Assembly: GCA_011525805.1 (NCBI GenBank)
Contig: WYBR01000097.1
Span: forward strand, 1 to 53,233
From: Vicinamibacteraceae bacterium
Lineage (GTDB): Bacteria; Planctomycetota; Phycisphaerae; Phycisphaerales; UBA5793
Reading direction: 5' to 3'
DNA length: 53,233 nucleotides
Shown in pieces: positions 23,912 through 32,520 of this stretch. The notes beneath the pieces are model-generated. The model had not been told where the DNA came from and did not search any database. It saw nothing but the letters and a program-made list of their open reading frames with translations. A program made the position numbers and the translations under genes. Position 1 is the first letter of the stretch, and each line of letters starts with the position of its first letter.

Positions 23912-25312
23912 TTAGTGACTCCCCTTGTGGAAGGTCCCGTCGGAGTGGAAGTGCCCGGCCTTTTCCGTGCTGCCGCTGGTCGCCAGCATCAACTGGAAGT
24001 TGCCGCCCAGCACGATCTCGTCGCCTTCCTTGACGCCACTGGCGATCACCACCCAGCGGCCGTCGGAGAGGCCCACGTCCGCTTCCATGCGGATCGCCTT
24101 GTCGGGGTCCGCCGGGTCGCGGCGGAAGATGATGGCCCGCGCCCCATCGCGCACGACCGCTGATTGCGGGACGGCGAGTTCCTCCGTCCCGCCCGCCAAC
24201 GTGACCTCCATGTGCGCCGACACACCCGCGCGGGCCCAGCCCGCCAGCGATTCGGGCGTGACCAGAAGGTCGATGGTCCGCTCGTCGGCCTCCGCCCCCA
24301 GGCCCAGTTGCAGCTGCCCCGTCATCGCGTCCTGGAGGTCCACGCTCCCTCCCTGCGGGGGGGCGATCCGTGCGGGCAGCCCGGCGCGCAAGCGGCCTAG
24401 GTCGGCCTGCAAGCCCCGCGCGTGGAAGCGGATCTTCTCCGGCTGCACCAACGTCAGCACAAGCCCGTTCTCCTCGGCCAGCGCGCCGGGCGTGAGTCCG
24501 ATGGTCTCGACGATCCCCGGCTCCACCGCGCAGACCGTGTAGATCGAATCGGGAGCAGCGGCGTTGTGCCCGTCGAGGCAGCCCGCGCCACGCGTCATCA
24601 CGTCGTGCCGGGCCGTGAGGCTCCGCAGGTCCGACTCGGCCTGCGACCGCTGCGCCGCCAGCTCCGCGCTGCGACCCCTGGCCACCGCGAGTTCGCTCTG
24701 GCTCGCGTTGAGCGTCGCCCGCGCCTCGATGACCTGAGTGGCGCTCCCACCTCCCGCGCCGCGGAGTTCGTCGAGTTGCTTCAGGCGGTCTTGCCAGAGC
24801 GTCACCTTCTCTGCCAGGCTCTTCTCGTGGTCGGCCTGGGCCGCCAGAAGCGGGACCATCGACTCCGTCCGCGCCCGCGTCGCGGCGATCTGCTCGTGCA
24901 GGTCGCGCCAGGCCGAGGCGTCCACGCGGTAGAGCGGCGTGCCCGGCTCGACCTTCTGGTACTGGCTCACGAGCAGTTCCACACGGCCCGACAAGGGTGT
25001 GCGATACTCGCGCCGGGCCGTGGGCAGCAACTCGAAGCGCCCCGGCACGCGGAGCGTCTTGGCGACGTTCCGGGATTCGACCTTGGCGAAGGTGATGCCG
25101 AGGTTTTGACGCACCGACGCGGGGATGTCCACGCGGTTGGAAGGCCCGGCCTCGCTCTTTTCTCCCGCGCCGCCTCCTTCGGCCCCGTGGTCGTGCCCAT
25201 CGCCTTCGGCGTGGGCGTCGGGCTTCTTGTCGCAGCCGGTCATCGTGAACGCGAGTGGCATGGCGAGAGCCAAGCCGCATATGAGCAGGGTGTGAGTCGT
25301 GGTCTTGTGCAT
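23912..25312 (-). CDS. RND efflux adaptor (membrane fusion) lipoprotein, CzcB-like
   Basis: 466 aa. A lipobox T-M-T-G-C at about residues 23-27 is followed by a His-rich segment (HAEGDGHDHGAEGG). The adaptor layout follows: an alpha-hairpin at about 140-235 and beta-barrel and membrane-proximal domains. The region GRAIIFRRD does not decide metal type. It bridges the inner-membrane pump (20654-23908) and the outer-membrane factor (25337-26833). A C-terminal HFHSDGTFHKGSH tail gives another His cluster, which fits a periplasmic metal delivery role. Confidence 0.9.
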   Translation of the reverse strand: MHKTTTHTLLICGLALAMPLAFTMTGCDKKPDAHAEGDGHDHGAEGGGAGEKSEAGPSNRVDIPASVRQNLGITFAKVESRNVAKTLRVPGRFELLPTARREYRTPLSGRVELLVSQYQKVEPGTPLYRVDASAWRDLHEQIAATRARTESMVPLLAAQADHEKSLAEKVTLWQDRLKQLDELRGAGGGSATQVIEARATLNASQSELAVARGRSAELAAQRSQAESDLRSLTARHDVMTRGAGCLDGHNAAAPDSIYTVCAVEPGIVETIGLTPGALAEENGLVLTLVQPEKIRFHARGLQADLGRLRAGLPARIAPPQGGSVDLQDAMTGQLQLGLGAEADERTIDLLVTPESLAGWARAGVSAHMEVTLAGGTEELAVPQSAVVRDGARAIIFRRDPADPDKAIRMEADVGLSDGRWVVIASGVKEGDEIVLGGNFQLMLATSGSTEKAGHFHSDGTFHKGSH

Positions 25313-25336
25313 GGGTGATTCCGTGCGAGAGGCCGA

Positions 25337-26833
25337 TCAGCGGGGTGCGCTACCGGTGGCAGGGGGATTTGTCGTGGAAGGATCGGACGCGGGCGTTGCG
25401 TTGGAGGGCTGGGTGGTGCCGGTAGGCACGCCGGGCAGGGAGAGGGGCGGGCCGACGAGTTCGTCCACGTCGCTGGCAGCAATCGCCTCGTCGCGCGCCG
25501 CCTCGACGAGCCCGATCTTGGCCTCCTGTTGGCGTGTCAGGCTCTCCAGAAGCACGAGCGTGTTGACCTCGCCGAGCCTGGCCACTTGCCTCGCGTCGCT
25601 GTACTGAGCATCGACCAAGGGGACGACTTCCGTTTCGAGGGTTTGACGCCGCCGTGTCGCCGCTGCGAGCCTGACCTCCGCTGCCCGCATGGCGGCAATA
25701 GTCTGCTCGAGCGTTGTCTCAGCTCCGGCTTGCGCCAGTTCCCTACGGGCTCGTGCCTCGGCGATCCCCTGCCGATTGGCGTTCAGAATCGGGATCGGCA
25801 CGGACAGTCCCAGGAGCACTTGGTTCTGGCCATCCTCATTGCCATAGCCAGGCCCGATGTGCAGATCCGGGTACTGCTTGCGGACTTCGAGTTCGAGCGC
25901 CTTCTCGGCGGCCTCGTACTCCGCCGCGGCGACCAGCATCGCCGGGCTTCGGCGCTCCAGTTCGGCGGCGTCCGCGTTGGCTGTGGTGCTTGCCCGCGTC
26001 GGCCCGATGCCAGCCGCCTGGAACCGCAGCGGCGCATCAGGCGACATGCCCATGAGTTGCCGAAGGCGCAGTTCGGCCTCGCGTGCTCGTGATTCCAGCG
26101 TTGCAAGGTCCGAGGCCTTCGTCGCTTTCTCGATGCGGAAGAGTCTCGCCTCGGTGCGGGCCATCTCGCCCGCCTGTTCCATCTTGTCCACGACAACGAG
26201 GATCTGGTCGACACGGGAGAGGAACTCTCGCGTCGCCGCGAGTTGTGCATCCAGCGCCGACCATTCGCTCCACGCACGCCGAACCGCAATTCGAACAGAC
26301 CACTCGCGTTGGGCGACACGAGCAAGCTCCGCCGCGTGCTCGACCCCGGCCCGCTGTTTCTCGATCTCAAGCCGTCCAGAGATCGGGATCGTGATGCCGA
26401 CGCTGGTGAACACCTTCCACGGCTCGGGCGTGCTCTCGATAATGCGCGTGAGGTCAACACCGATCGTCGGGTCTTCCCAGAGGCCGGCGTTTTCCGCCGT
26501 GGCTCGCGTGACGCCCGCTCGCAGCCGGGCGAGCCGCAGGTCCGCGTTGAATACCAGCGCGAGAATCTCCGCTTCGGCGCATGTGATGCCGTCTGTGGAA
26601 TTGAACCCGTTGGTGCCCGGCGAACGTGCTGCGAGGCCTTCCGCGAACGCCCTTACCTCGGGGCTTTCGGGCGTACGCGCGAGGAACGCGGCTTGGTGGC
26701 CCGCCATGTCCAACGGGCGGCGCTCGTAGGACTGACAGCCGCCGGCCACCAAGGCAATCAGTAGGGCTACTAAGAGGCCCCCGGGCCGCAGTCGCGACTG
26801 ACCTTGGGCGATATTGTCGAACGATCGATGCAT
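25337..26833 (-). CDS. Outer-membrane efflux factor lipoprotein, CzcC/TolC-like
   Basis: 498 aa. Lipobox V-A-G-G-C at about residues 29-33, a long alpha-helical body with two homologous coiled-coil halves, and the VGITIPISGRLEIEKQRAGV and LGLSVPIPILNANRQGIAEA segments that mark the two outer-membrane strand regions of OMF proteins. It is the channel of the tripartite RND pump. The gene order OMF - adaptor - pump is that of czcCBA. The distance to the upstream small Cys/His-rich gene is about 213 bases. Confidence 0.9.
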   Translation of the reverse strand: MHRSFDNIAQGQSRLRPGGLLVALLIALVAGGCQSYERRPLDMAGHQAAFLARTPESPEVRAFAEGLAARSPGTNGFNSTDGITCAEAEILALVFNADLRLARLRAGVTRATAENAGLWEDPTIGVDLTRIIESTPEPWKVFTSVGITIPISGRLEIEKQRAGVEHAAELARVAQREWSVRIAVRRAWSEWSALDAQLAATREFLSRVDQILVVVDKMEQAGEMARTEARLFRIEKATKASDLATLESRAREAELRLRQLMGMSPDAPLRFQAAGIGPTRASTTANADAAELERRSPAMLVAAAEYEAAEKALELEVRKQYPDLHIGPGYGNEDGQNQVLLGLSVPIPILNANRQGIAEARARRELAQAGAETTLEQTIAAMRAAEVRLAAATRRRQTLETEVVPLVDAQYSDARQVARLGEVNTLVLLESLTRQQEAKIGLVEAARDEAIAASDVDELVGPPLSLPGVPTGTTQPSNATPASDPSTTNPPATGSAPR

Positions 26834-27046
26834 GTGGAACTCCGAACGAGTGAGCGATCAGTCGCGATGTCGGGGTTGCAACGCCGGGACGCGTTGAAAC
26901 AACGCGGAACGCGATCCGATCCTTGTTGTGATTGGAATCAACGCCAAGAACCCGCTGCACAAGCCAGGCGGCTCGCATCAGGCAAAAACGACATCGCCCG
27001 GTGCTCGGGACAACTTTCCCCAAGGCGGCAGGCGGAAACGTCGGCG

Positions 27047-27511
27047 CTAGATAAGGAGGCGGGTGGTCTTCAGCGCGAGCACCTGATCAGAGGTGCTGAA
27101 ATCAGGCGGTTGAACTCGCGCTGCAACCGCTACGGGGGGATCGAAATCCCAAGCCAAGACTACGGCGACCACGAAGGGGATAAAGAACGTCCTAGAGTCG
27201 GGACCGTCGCCCTTTGGATTGCTAGGAACCTGTCCTTCGTCCGGAACCGGCACATGCAGATGGCAGCCGCACTCGTCTTGCGGGTGGAACACTGTGCTGA
27301 ATGGACCATGCTCTTGGCCCGAACCGCCTTTGCCACCGCCTACTGCCGAACTCCCGTGGGATTCGCAGTGGTCACACGCCGCGAGAACTTCCGATTCGTG
27401 TTTTCCGCAGTCTCGAATGGGGATGCACAGCACCCGCCCGGGAGCCAACGCGATCACCCCCTGCACCACGAGCAGGAGGATGGCAACGAGTTTGACGATC
27501 GCAGGGGGCAT
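27047..27511 (-). CDS. Small secreted Cys/His-rich protein heading the RND operon
   Basis: 154 aa with an N-terminal signal-like helix (MPPAIVKLVAILLLVVQGVI), then CIPIRDCGKHESEVLAACDH, CESHG and ECGCHLHVPVPDEG, a set of Cys/His pairs suited to metal binding. A second hydrophobic stretch (FFIPFVVAVVLAWDF) lies near residue 110. I recognise no family. It is the first gene of the operon and its ATG has no evident ribosome binding site; the region just upstream shows ACCGATA-N4-TATC, so a leaderless or very short-leader transcript is possible. Confidence 0.5.
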   Translation of the reverse strand: MPPAIVKLVAILLLVVQGVIALAPGRVLCIPIRDCGKHESEVLAACDHCESHGSSAVGGGKGGSGQEHGPFSTVFHPQDECGCHLHVPVPDEGQVPSNPKGDGPDSRTFFIPFVVAVVLAWDFDPPVAVAARVQPPDFSTSDQVLALKTTRLLI

Positions 27512-27528
27512 CTGATAATGCTATCGGT
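27512..27528 (-). promoter_or_regulatory. ACCGATA-N4-TATC element before RND operon
   Basis: On the minus strand ACCGATAGCATTATCAG ends 1 base before ATG 27511. It matches the element at 16503-16520 (ACCGATA-N3-TATC) in both half-sites. Candidate operator or -10 region; no -35 match found. Confidence 0.3.
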
Positions 27529-27825
27529 TCGGCAGTGTATACCGCTCCAGTCCTGTTTGGGTTCGTTCTGGAACCTGGCCGAGTCGCGCGTAAACCGATC
27601 TGTTTGGTATATGTTTGCAATTAGGGATGGAGCATCGGTTCGTGAGAGTTGCGGATACGGACGCTCAACTCATCACATGCGGTCGCATGACCGCAGCGGG
27701 TGAGACGCGCCAGTTCCTCCGATCCTGGCGGCGACGGGCGTTAGCGGCGGAGCCCCGTTCGATCCCCGCTGTCTATCCTCTATTGCCGGGCCGGTTGCAA
27801 ACGCAGCCGGCCCTGTGGTTTAACG

Positions 27826-27856
27826 AAAGCGCCGCCGAGAGACCTCGGCGGCGTTC
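27826..27856. terminator. Terminator-like hairpin
   Basis: CGCCGCCGAG and CTCGGCGGCG form a perfect 10-bp stem with an AGAC loop (27830-27853). It is flanked by AAAG on the left and TTCGCGTTT on the right, so it could terminate in either direction. No gene in the window ends here, which is odd because both neighbouring genes are transcribed away from it. Confidence 0.45.
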
Positions 27857-28024
27857 GCGTTTGCAGGCCACTGTTCCGCAAGGACTTGGCGAAGGCAGCG
27901 ATGTCGGGCCGTGTCTCTGGCCGCGCCGAGGTCATAACCGATGGGCGCGGCCGGAGCCGCCCGGAGCGCCCGTTTGGGCCAAAAGTCTCTCCGAGTCTCT
28001 GTTTCGAAGGGTACGGGGTTATGA

Positions 28025-28058
28025 GGGGGTTGTCTCCCCTATAGGGAGCGCAACCCCC
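28025..28058. other. Two-part inverted repeat GGGGGTTG ... CAACCCCC
   Basis: GGGGGTTG (28025-28032) pairs with CAACCCCC (28051-28058), enclosing a second stem CTCCC/GGGAG around CTATA. It lies about 65 bases before the island's first gene. Candidate operator or recombination site. Confidence 0.4.
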
Positions 28059-28122
28059 ACTGTCGCGCTCGGTGAGCGGGCGCAACAGTTATCATGATGG
28101 AACTACAGAACGGAGTCGCCGC

Positions 28123-29340
28123 GTGTTCATGCCATCAGCCAGGGTCTGGAACGAGATGATGCACGAGCCAAACGGCTTCTGGCCCGTTCCGATCAACGGG
28201 GGAGACGAGTTCGCGTTTCTCCTGAAGGCGCCGATGACGGTTATCAAGGCAGCGTTTCGGTCGTGCCCGATTTCGCTTGCCGTCTCCATCACCGCAACGC
28301 AGATAGGGTCTGTGCTCTCGACCGTCTGCTGTGTCGCCGACGATCCGGCTGCGGCGTTCACGATCTCGGGGTTTCATCGCTACGCCGAAGAAGCGCGAGC
28401 GCTAGAGCAGGTGCTTCTCAAAGGAAAGGCGGTCTTCGTGTTCTTCGACGAACTCAGTCGGCCAGTGCTACGGGCACTGTGTGAACTCGATCCGACTGAA
28501 AGCGAGAAGGCTCGGGAGATGCTGTGCGGAAGTGATCCGAAGTATGTGGGTAAGCACAACCAGATTCTCGAAGACGTGCTCGACGCTGTTCAGGGACTCG
28601 TCGATCCACTTTTGGCAGTGGCTTCGGACTACTCTCCACGCCTAGCGACCATCCCAATGAAGCTGTCGGGTTTCCAGTCTCCACACATCGCGGCCGTCGG
28701 CGAACAGGAAGTTCGAGAGTTTCAGCTTGAAGACGTGGATGAAGGCTATGTGCTTGAGCATGCTGCATGGCACGTGATGGAAAACCTGTTCGGCGGGAGC
28801 ATCTTCCATGCTCCCCTTGTGACCGATGGTGCCGAGACTCGCGAATTGACCGACATCTTTGCCTTCTGCGACTACGGCCTCTGCTTTGTGGAGGCGAAGG
28901 TCGCTGCGATCCTCTCGACTCGATTGGATCGCAGCACTGAGCGCCGGGCGAGCAATGTTCACAAGCAGATCGAGAAAGGGCTCTCTCAGTTGACGGGGGC
29001 GATGCGCAGTGTGGCGAGAGGCCTCCCGTTGAAAAGTAGAGATGGCGAGCCCATCCGACTTCCGCCCGACGCGGGATGCCAACGGCTCGGGATTATCATG
29101 GTTTCGGAACTCCTGCCAAGCGTCGACTGGACGGCCGTGTGGCAGCAACTTGAGGATGCTTCCTCGAGTACGAACTCGATGTTCCAGGTGCTCGACCCGG
29201 CAGAGATGAGGCTGCATGTCAGTGTAAGCCAGAACAACCCGAACCAGTTCCTGTCTCAGCTCGCGCGCCGATTCCTGGTGGTGAGAGAGCACGGGTCAGC
29301 GTATGTGCGGACTCGAATAAAGGGTCCACCGCTGCCGTAG
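28123..29340 (+). CDS. Putative PD-(D/E)XK nuclease-like protein at island edge
   Basis: 405 aa from GTG 28123 (MFMPSARVWNEMM) or 403 aa from ATG 28129; the frame also extends to 28072. The central-C-terminal segment ELTDIFAFCDYGLCFVEAKV (about residues 245-264) has the D-x(10+)-E-A-K spacing of restriction-endonuclease-fold proteins such as NERD/Mrr relatives. The rest is unrecognised; a hydrophobic-rich N-terminal half (SLAVSITATQIGSVLS) carries no signal. It lies just before the recombinase module and is followed by a small CTCTC/GAGAG hairpin. Nuclease role is inferred from one motif only. Confidence 0.5.
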   Translation: MFMPSARVWNEMMHEPNGFWPVPINGGDEFAFLLKAPMTVIKAAFRSCPISLAVSITATQIGSVLSTVCCVADDPAAAFTISGFHRYAEEARALEQVLLKGKAVFVFFDELSRPVLRALCELDPTESEKAREMLCGSDPKYVGKHNQILEDVLDAVQGLVDPLLAVASDYSPRLATIPMKLSGFQSPHIAAVGEQEVREFQLEDVDEGYVLEHAAWHVMENLFGGSIFHAPLVTDGAETRELTDIFAFCDYGLCFVEAKVAAILSTRLDRSTERRASNVHKQIEKGLSQLTGAMRSVARGLPLKSRDGEPIRLPPDAGCQRLGIIMVSELLPSVDWTAVWQQLEDASSSTNSMFQVLDPAEMRLHVSVSQNNPNQFLSQLARRFLVVREHGSAYVRTRIKGPPLP

Positions 29341-29454
29341 GGCTCTCTTCATTAGCGAGAGTCTCGTGTGCGCATGTGCTCTCTTCCCGGCATAGGTAAC
29401 CCATGACGGCGCTCTTCGTCGAGCGCCGCTTCATGTGCTTTGCCGGAGACCGCC

Positions 29455-29664
29455 GTGACCGCCATCACCGATCCCTCCACCATGTCCGCCGCCGAGCGGC
29501 GAGCCGAGGTCGCCCGCACACTCGCATGCGGCCTTGTCCGCTGCGTCCGGGCCGCCCGGACGCGAGCATCTTCGCCGCCCGCGGAATCCGCAGATTCCGG
29601 CGACATCGCACTTGAACTCGGCGAGCCTTCGCGCCTCACTGTGGTGAACCGGCCCCGCGGTTAG
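29455..29664 (+). CDS. Small conserved protein of the DUF2924-recombinase module
   Basis: 69 aa from GTG 29455, which has GGAG 6 bases upstream (29445-29448); TTG 29440 would add 5 residues. The segment MSAAERRAEVARTLACGLVR is the style of the short ORF commonly found directly before DUF2924 and large serine recombinase genes. An 8-bp hairpin (CGGCGCTC/GAGCGCCG, 29407-29428) precedes it. Function unknown; probably part of the island's core. Confidence 0.55.
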   Translation: MTAITDPSTMSAAERRAEVARTLACGLVRCVRAARTRASSPPAESADSGDIALELGEPSRLTVVNRPRG

Positions 29665-29695
29665 GGCCGGTCTCCATGCCGAAAGGAGCCGCCAC

Positions 29696-30198
29696 ATGCC
29701 AACGACCATCGAACGCGAGATCGACGCCCTGCAACGGATGACGACGAGCGAACTCGTCGAGCGCTACGAGGAGCTGTGCAACCAGCCCTGCCGCACGCGG
29801 CACCGCGCGTACCTCATCCGCAAGATCGCCTGGCGCATGCAGGCCAACGCCGAGGGCGACCTTTCCGAGCGTGCCCGCCGCCGCGCGGCAGAACTGGCCG
29901 ACGACGCCGAGGTGCGTGTCATGGCGCCGCGCACGCAGATCCACCCGCCCCAACCAGACGCCCCTCCCTCTGCGACGCGCGCGGTCTCGACCGCCGAGCC
30001 GCGCGACCCGCGCCTCCCGCCGCCCGGATCGGCCATCGTCCGCAAGTACAAAGGCCGCACAATTCGCGTCGTCGTTCTCGACGATGGGCAGGGCTTCGAG
30101 TGGGATGGTCAACGCTACCGCACGCTCACCGCGATCGCCAAGAAGGTCACCGGCAGCCACCTCAATGGGTTTCGCTTCTTCCAATTAGAGGCGAAACC

Positions 30199-30202
<4 letters not shown>
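29696..30202 (+). CDS. DUF2924 domain protein
   Basis: 168 aa, ATG preceded by GAAAGGAG. Residues 1-70 (REIDALQRMTTSELVERYEE, RHRAYLIRKIAWRMQA) and 115-168 (RKYKGRTIRVVVLDDGQGFE, TLTAIAKKVTGSHLNGFRFF) are the two conserved parts of DUF2924, with a variable Pro-rich linker between. DUF2924 proteins are near-obligate neighbours of certain large serine recombinases in mobile islands and prophages; a DNA-binding or directionality role is suspected but unproven. It overlaps the recombinase GTG by 4 bases. Confidence 0.88.
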
Positions 30203-31787
<1,585 letters not shown>

Positions 31788-31791
<4 letters not shown>

Positions 31792-32180
31792 CGACCGTCA
31801 CCCGAGATATTCACTTCACGGTCAAGGGCAACCGCAAGCGCGCCATCACCGGCCCGGCGCCGCAGAAGCCGGAGCCGAAGGGTCGCATCCCGCGAATCTC
31901 CAAACTGATGGCCCTGGCGATCCGCTTCGACCAACTCCTCAAGAACGGCGTCGTCGCCAACCAGTCCGAACTCGCCCGCCTCGCCCACGTCACCCAGCCG
32001 CGGATGACGCAGATCATGAACCTACGCAATCTGGCGCCGGACATTCAGGAAAAGATACTGTTTCTCCCGATCGTCGAACGGGGCCGAGACCCAATCCACG
32101 AGCGCATGATGCGCAACTTGACGCACGCCATGATGTGGCGCGAGCAGCGTCGGCGTTGGGGCGCGATTCGTGACCGCTGA
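31788..32180 (+). CDS. HTH-like protein following the recombinase
   Basis: 130 aa from ATG 31788. N-terminal TRDIHFTVKGNRKRAITG is typical of the third gene in DUF2924-recombinase modules. The middle (ALAIRFDQLLKNGVVANQSE then LARLAHVTQPRMTQIMNLRN) is a helix-turn-helix with the 'ELARLAHVTQPRMTQIM' recognition pattern. Possibly a DNA-binding partner or directionality factor for the recombinase. It could also regulate the island; no binding site is known. Confidence 0.65.
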
Positions 32181-32184
32181 CCGG

Positions 32185-32346
32185 CTATTTCTTCCTCTTG
32201 TCGTCGTACCGACCAGCGTCGCCGTGCCCCTTCTTGGGCGTGATCTCGACCGACGAGTTCGTCGGATCGGCCTTCGCCTGAGCCACTGACTTCAGACGGC
32301 CCGTGTCATCGTCGCGCCCGATCTTGAATCCCTTTGACTTCGACAT
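32185..32346 (-). CDS. Small conserved hypothetical protein
   Basis: 53 aa from ATG 32346, with GGGAG 9 bases upstream. Basic and hydrophilic (MSKSKGFKIGRDDDTGRLKS, ending KKGHGDAGRYDDKRKK). No domain recognised. It lies convergent to the recombinase module and divergent from the RecD-like helicase, so the bidirectional promoter element at 32412-32467 may also transcribe it. Confidence 0.55.
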   Translation of the reverse strand: MSKSKGFKIGRDDDTGRLKSVAQAKADPTNSSVEITPKKGHGDAGRYDDKRKK

Positions 32347-32411
32347 TGCTGGTGCTCCCGAATGGGATTGGTACATTGCGCCGGTCTAGCGGCTTGCCCG
32401 AAGCCGCCGGC

Positions 32412-32467
32412 TTGCTCTCAGGTGACCCACAGGTTATGATCGCGTTAACTGTTTGGCAAACGCGGAC
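32412..32467. promoter_or_regulatory. Bidirectional promoter/operator cassette, copy 1
   Basis: Rightward: TTGCTC (32412-32417), 17-base spacer, TATGAT (32435-32440), then palindrome GTTTGGCAAAC (32451-32461) 10 bases downstream. On the minus strand, TTGCCA within the palindrome, 17 bases, then TAACCT form a leftward promoter. The 56-bp element is 49/56 identical to 41327-41382, with the palindrome and next 6 bases invariant. It precedes the RecD-like helicase and the small gene at 32185-32346. Confidence 0.75.
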
Positions 32468-32520
32468 AGTGAGAAGATTTTGGAACGGGTCGATGCGGGG
32501 CGTCGCCCGCAGCAACAAAG

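Larger units (their letters stand above)
27529..28122. other. Hairpin-dense non-coding stretch between divergent transcription units
   Basis: About 590 bases with no convincing protein-coding frame. It contains at least five strong inverted repeats: TGCGGTC/GACCGCA (27678-27695), GGGCCGG/CCGGCCC with a TGC/GCA inner pair (27788-27813), a 10-bp stem at 27830-27853, GGCCGCGCC/GGCGCGGCC with an inner GGT/ACC (27919-27952), and the two-part hairpin at 28025-28058. It lies between the metal operon start and the island genes, near an expected island boundary. A structured RNA or an attachment region is possible, not shown. Confidence 0.5.

Noticed and set aside
27721-27790. tRNA-like T-loop GTTCGATCCCC at 27758-27768
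   Set aside because: The bases flanking the TTCGATC loop (CCCCG and CCCGC) do not pair as a T-stem, and no D-arm or anticodon arm fits upstream.
27780-28085. Minus-strand frame of about 101 codons in the hairpin region
   Set aside because: It spans the inverted repeats, has no recognisable domain and no ribosome binding site; the stems explain the sequence better than coding.
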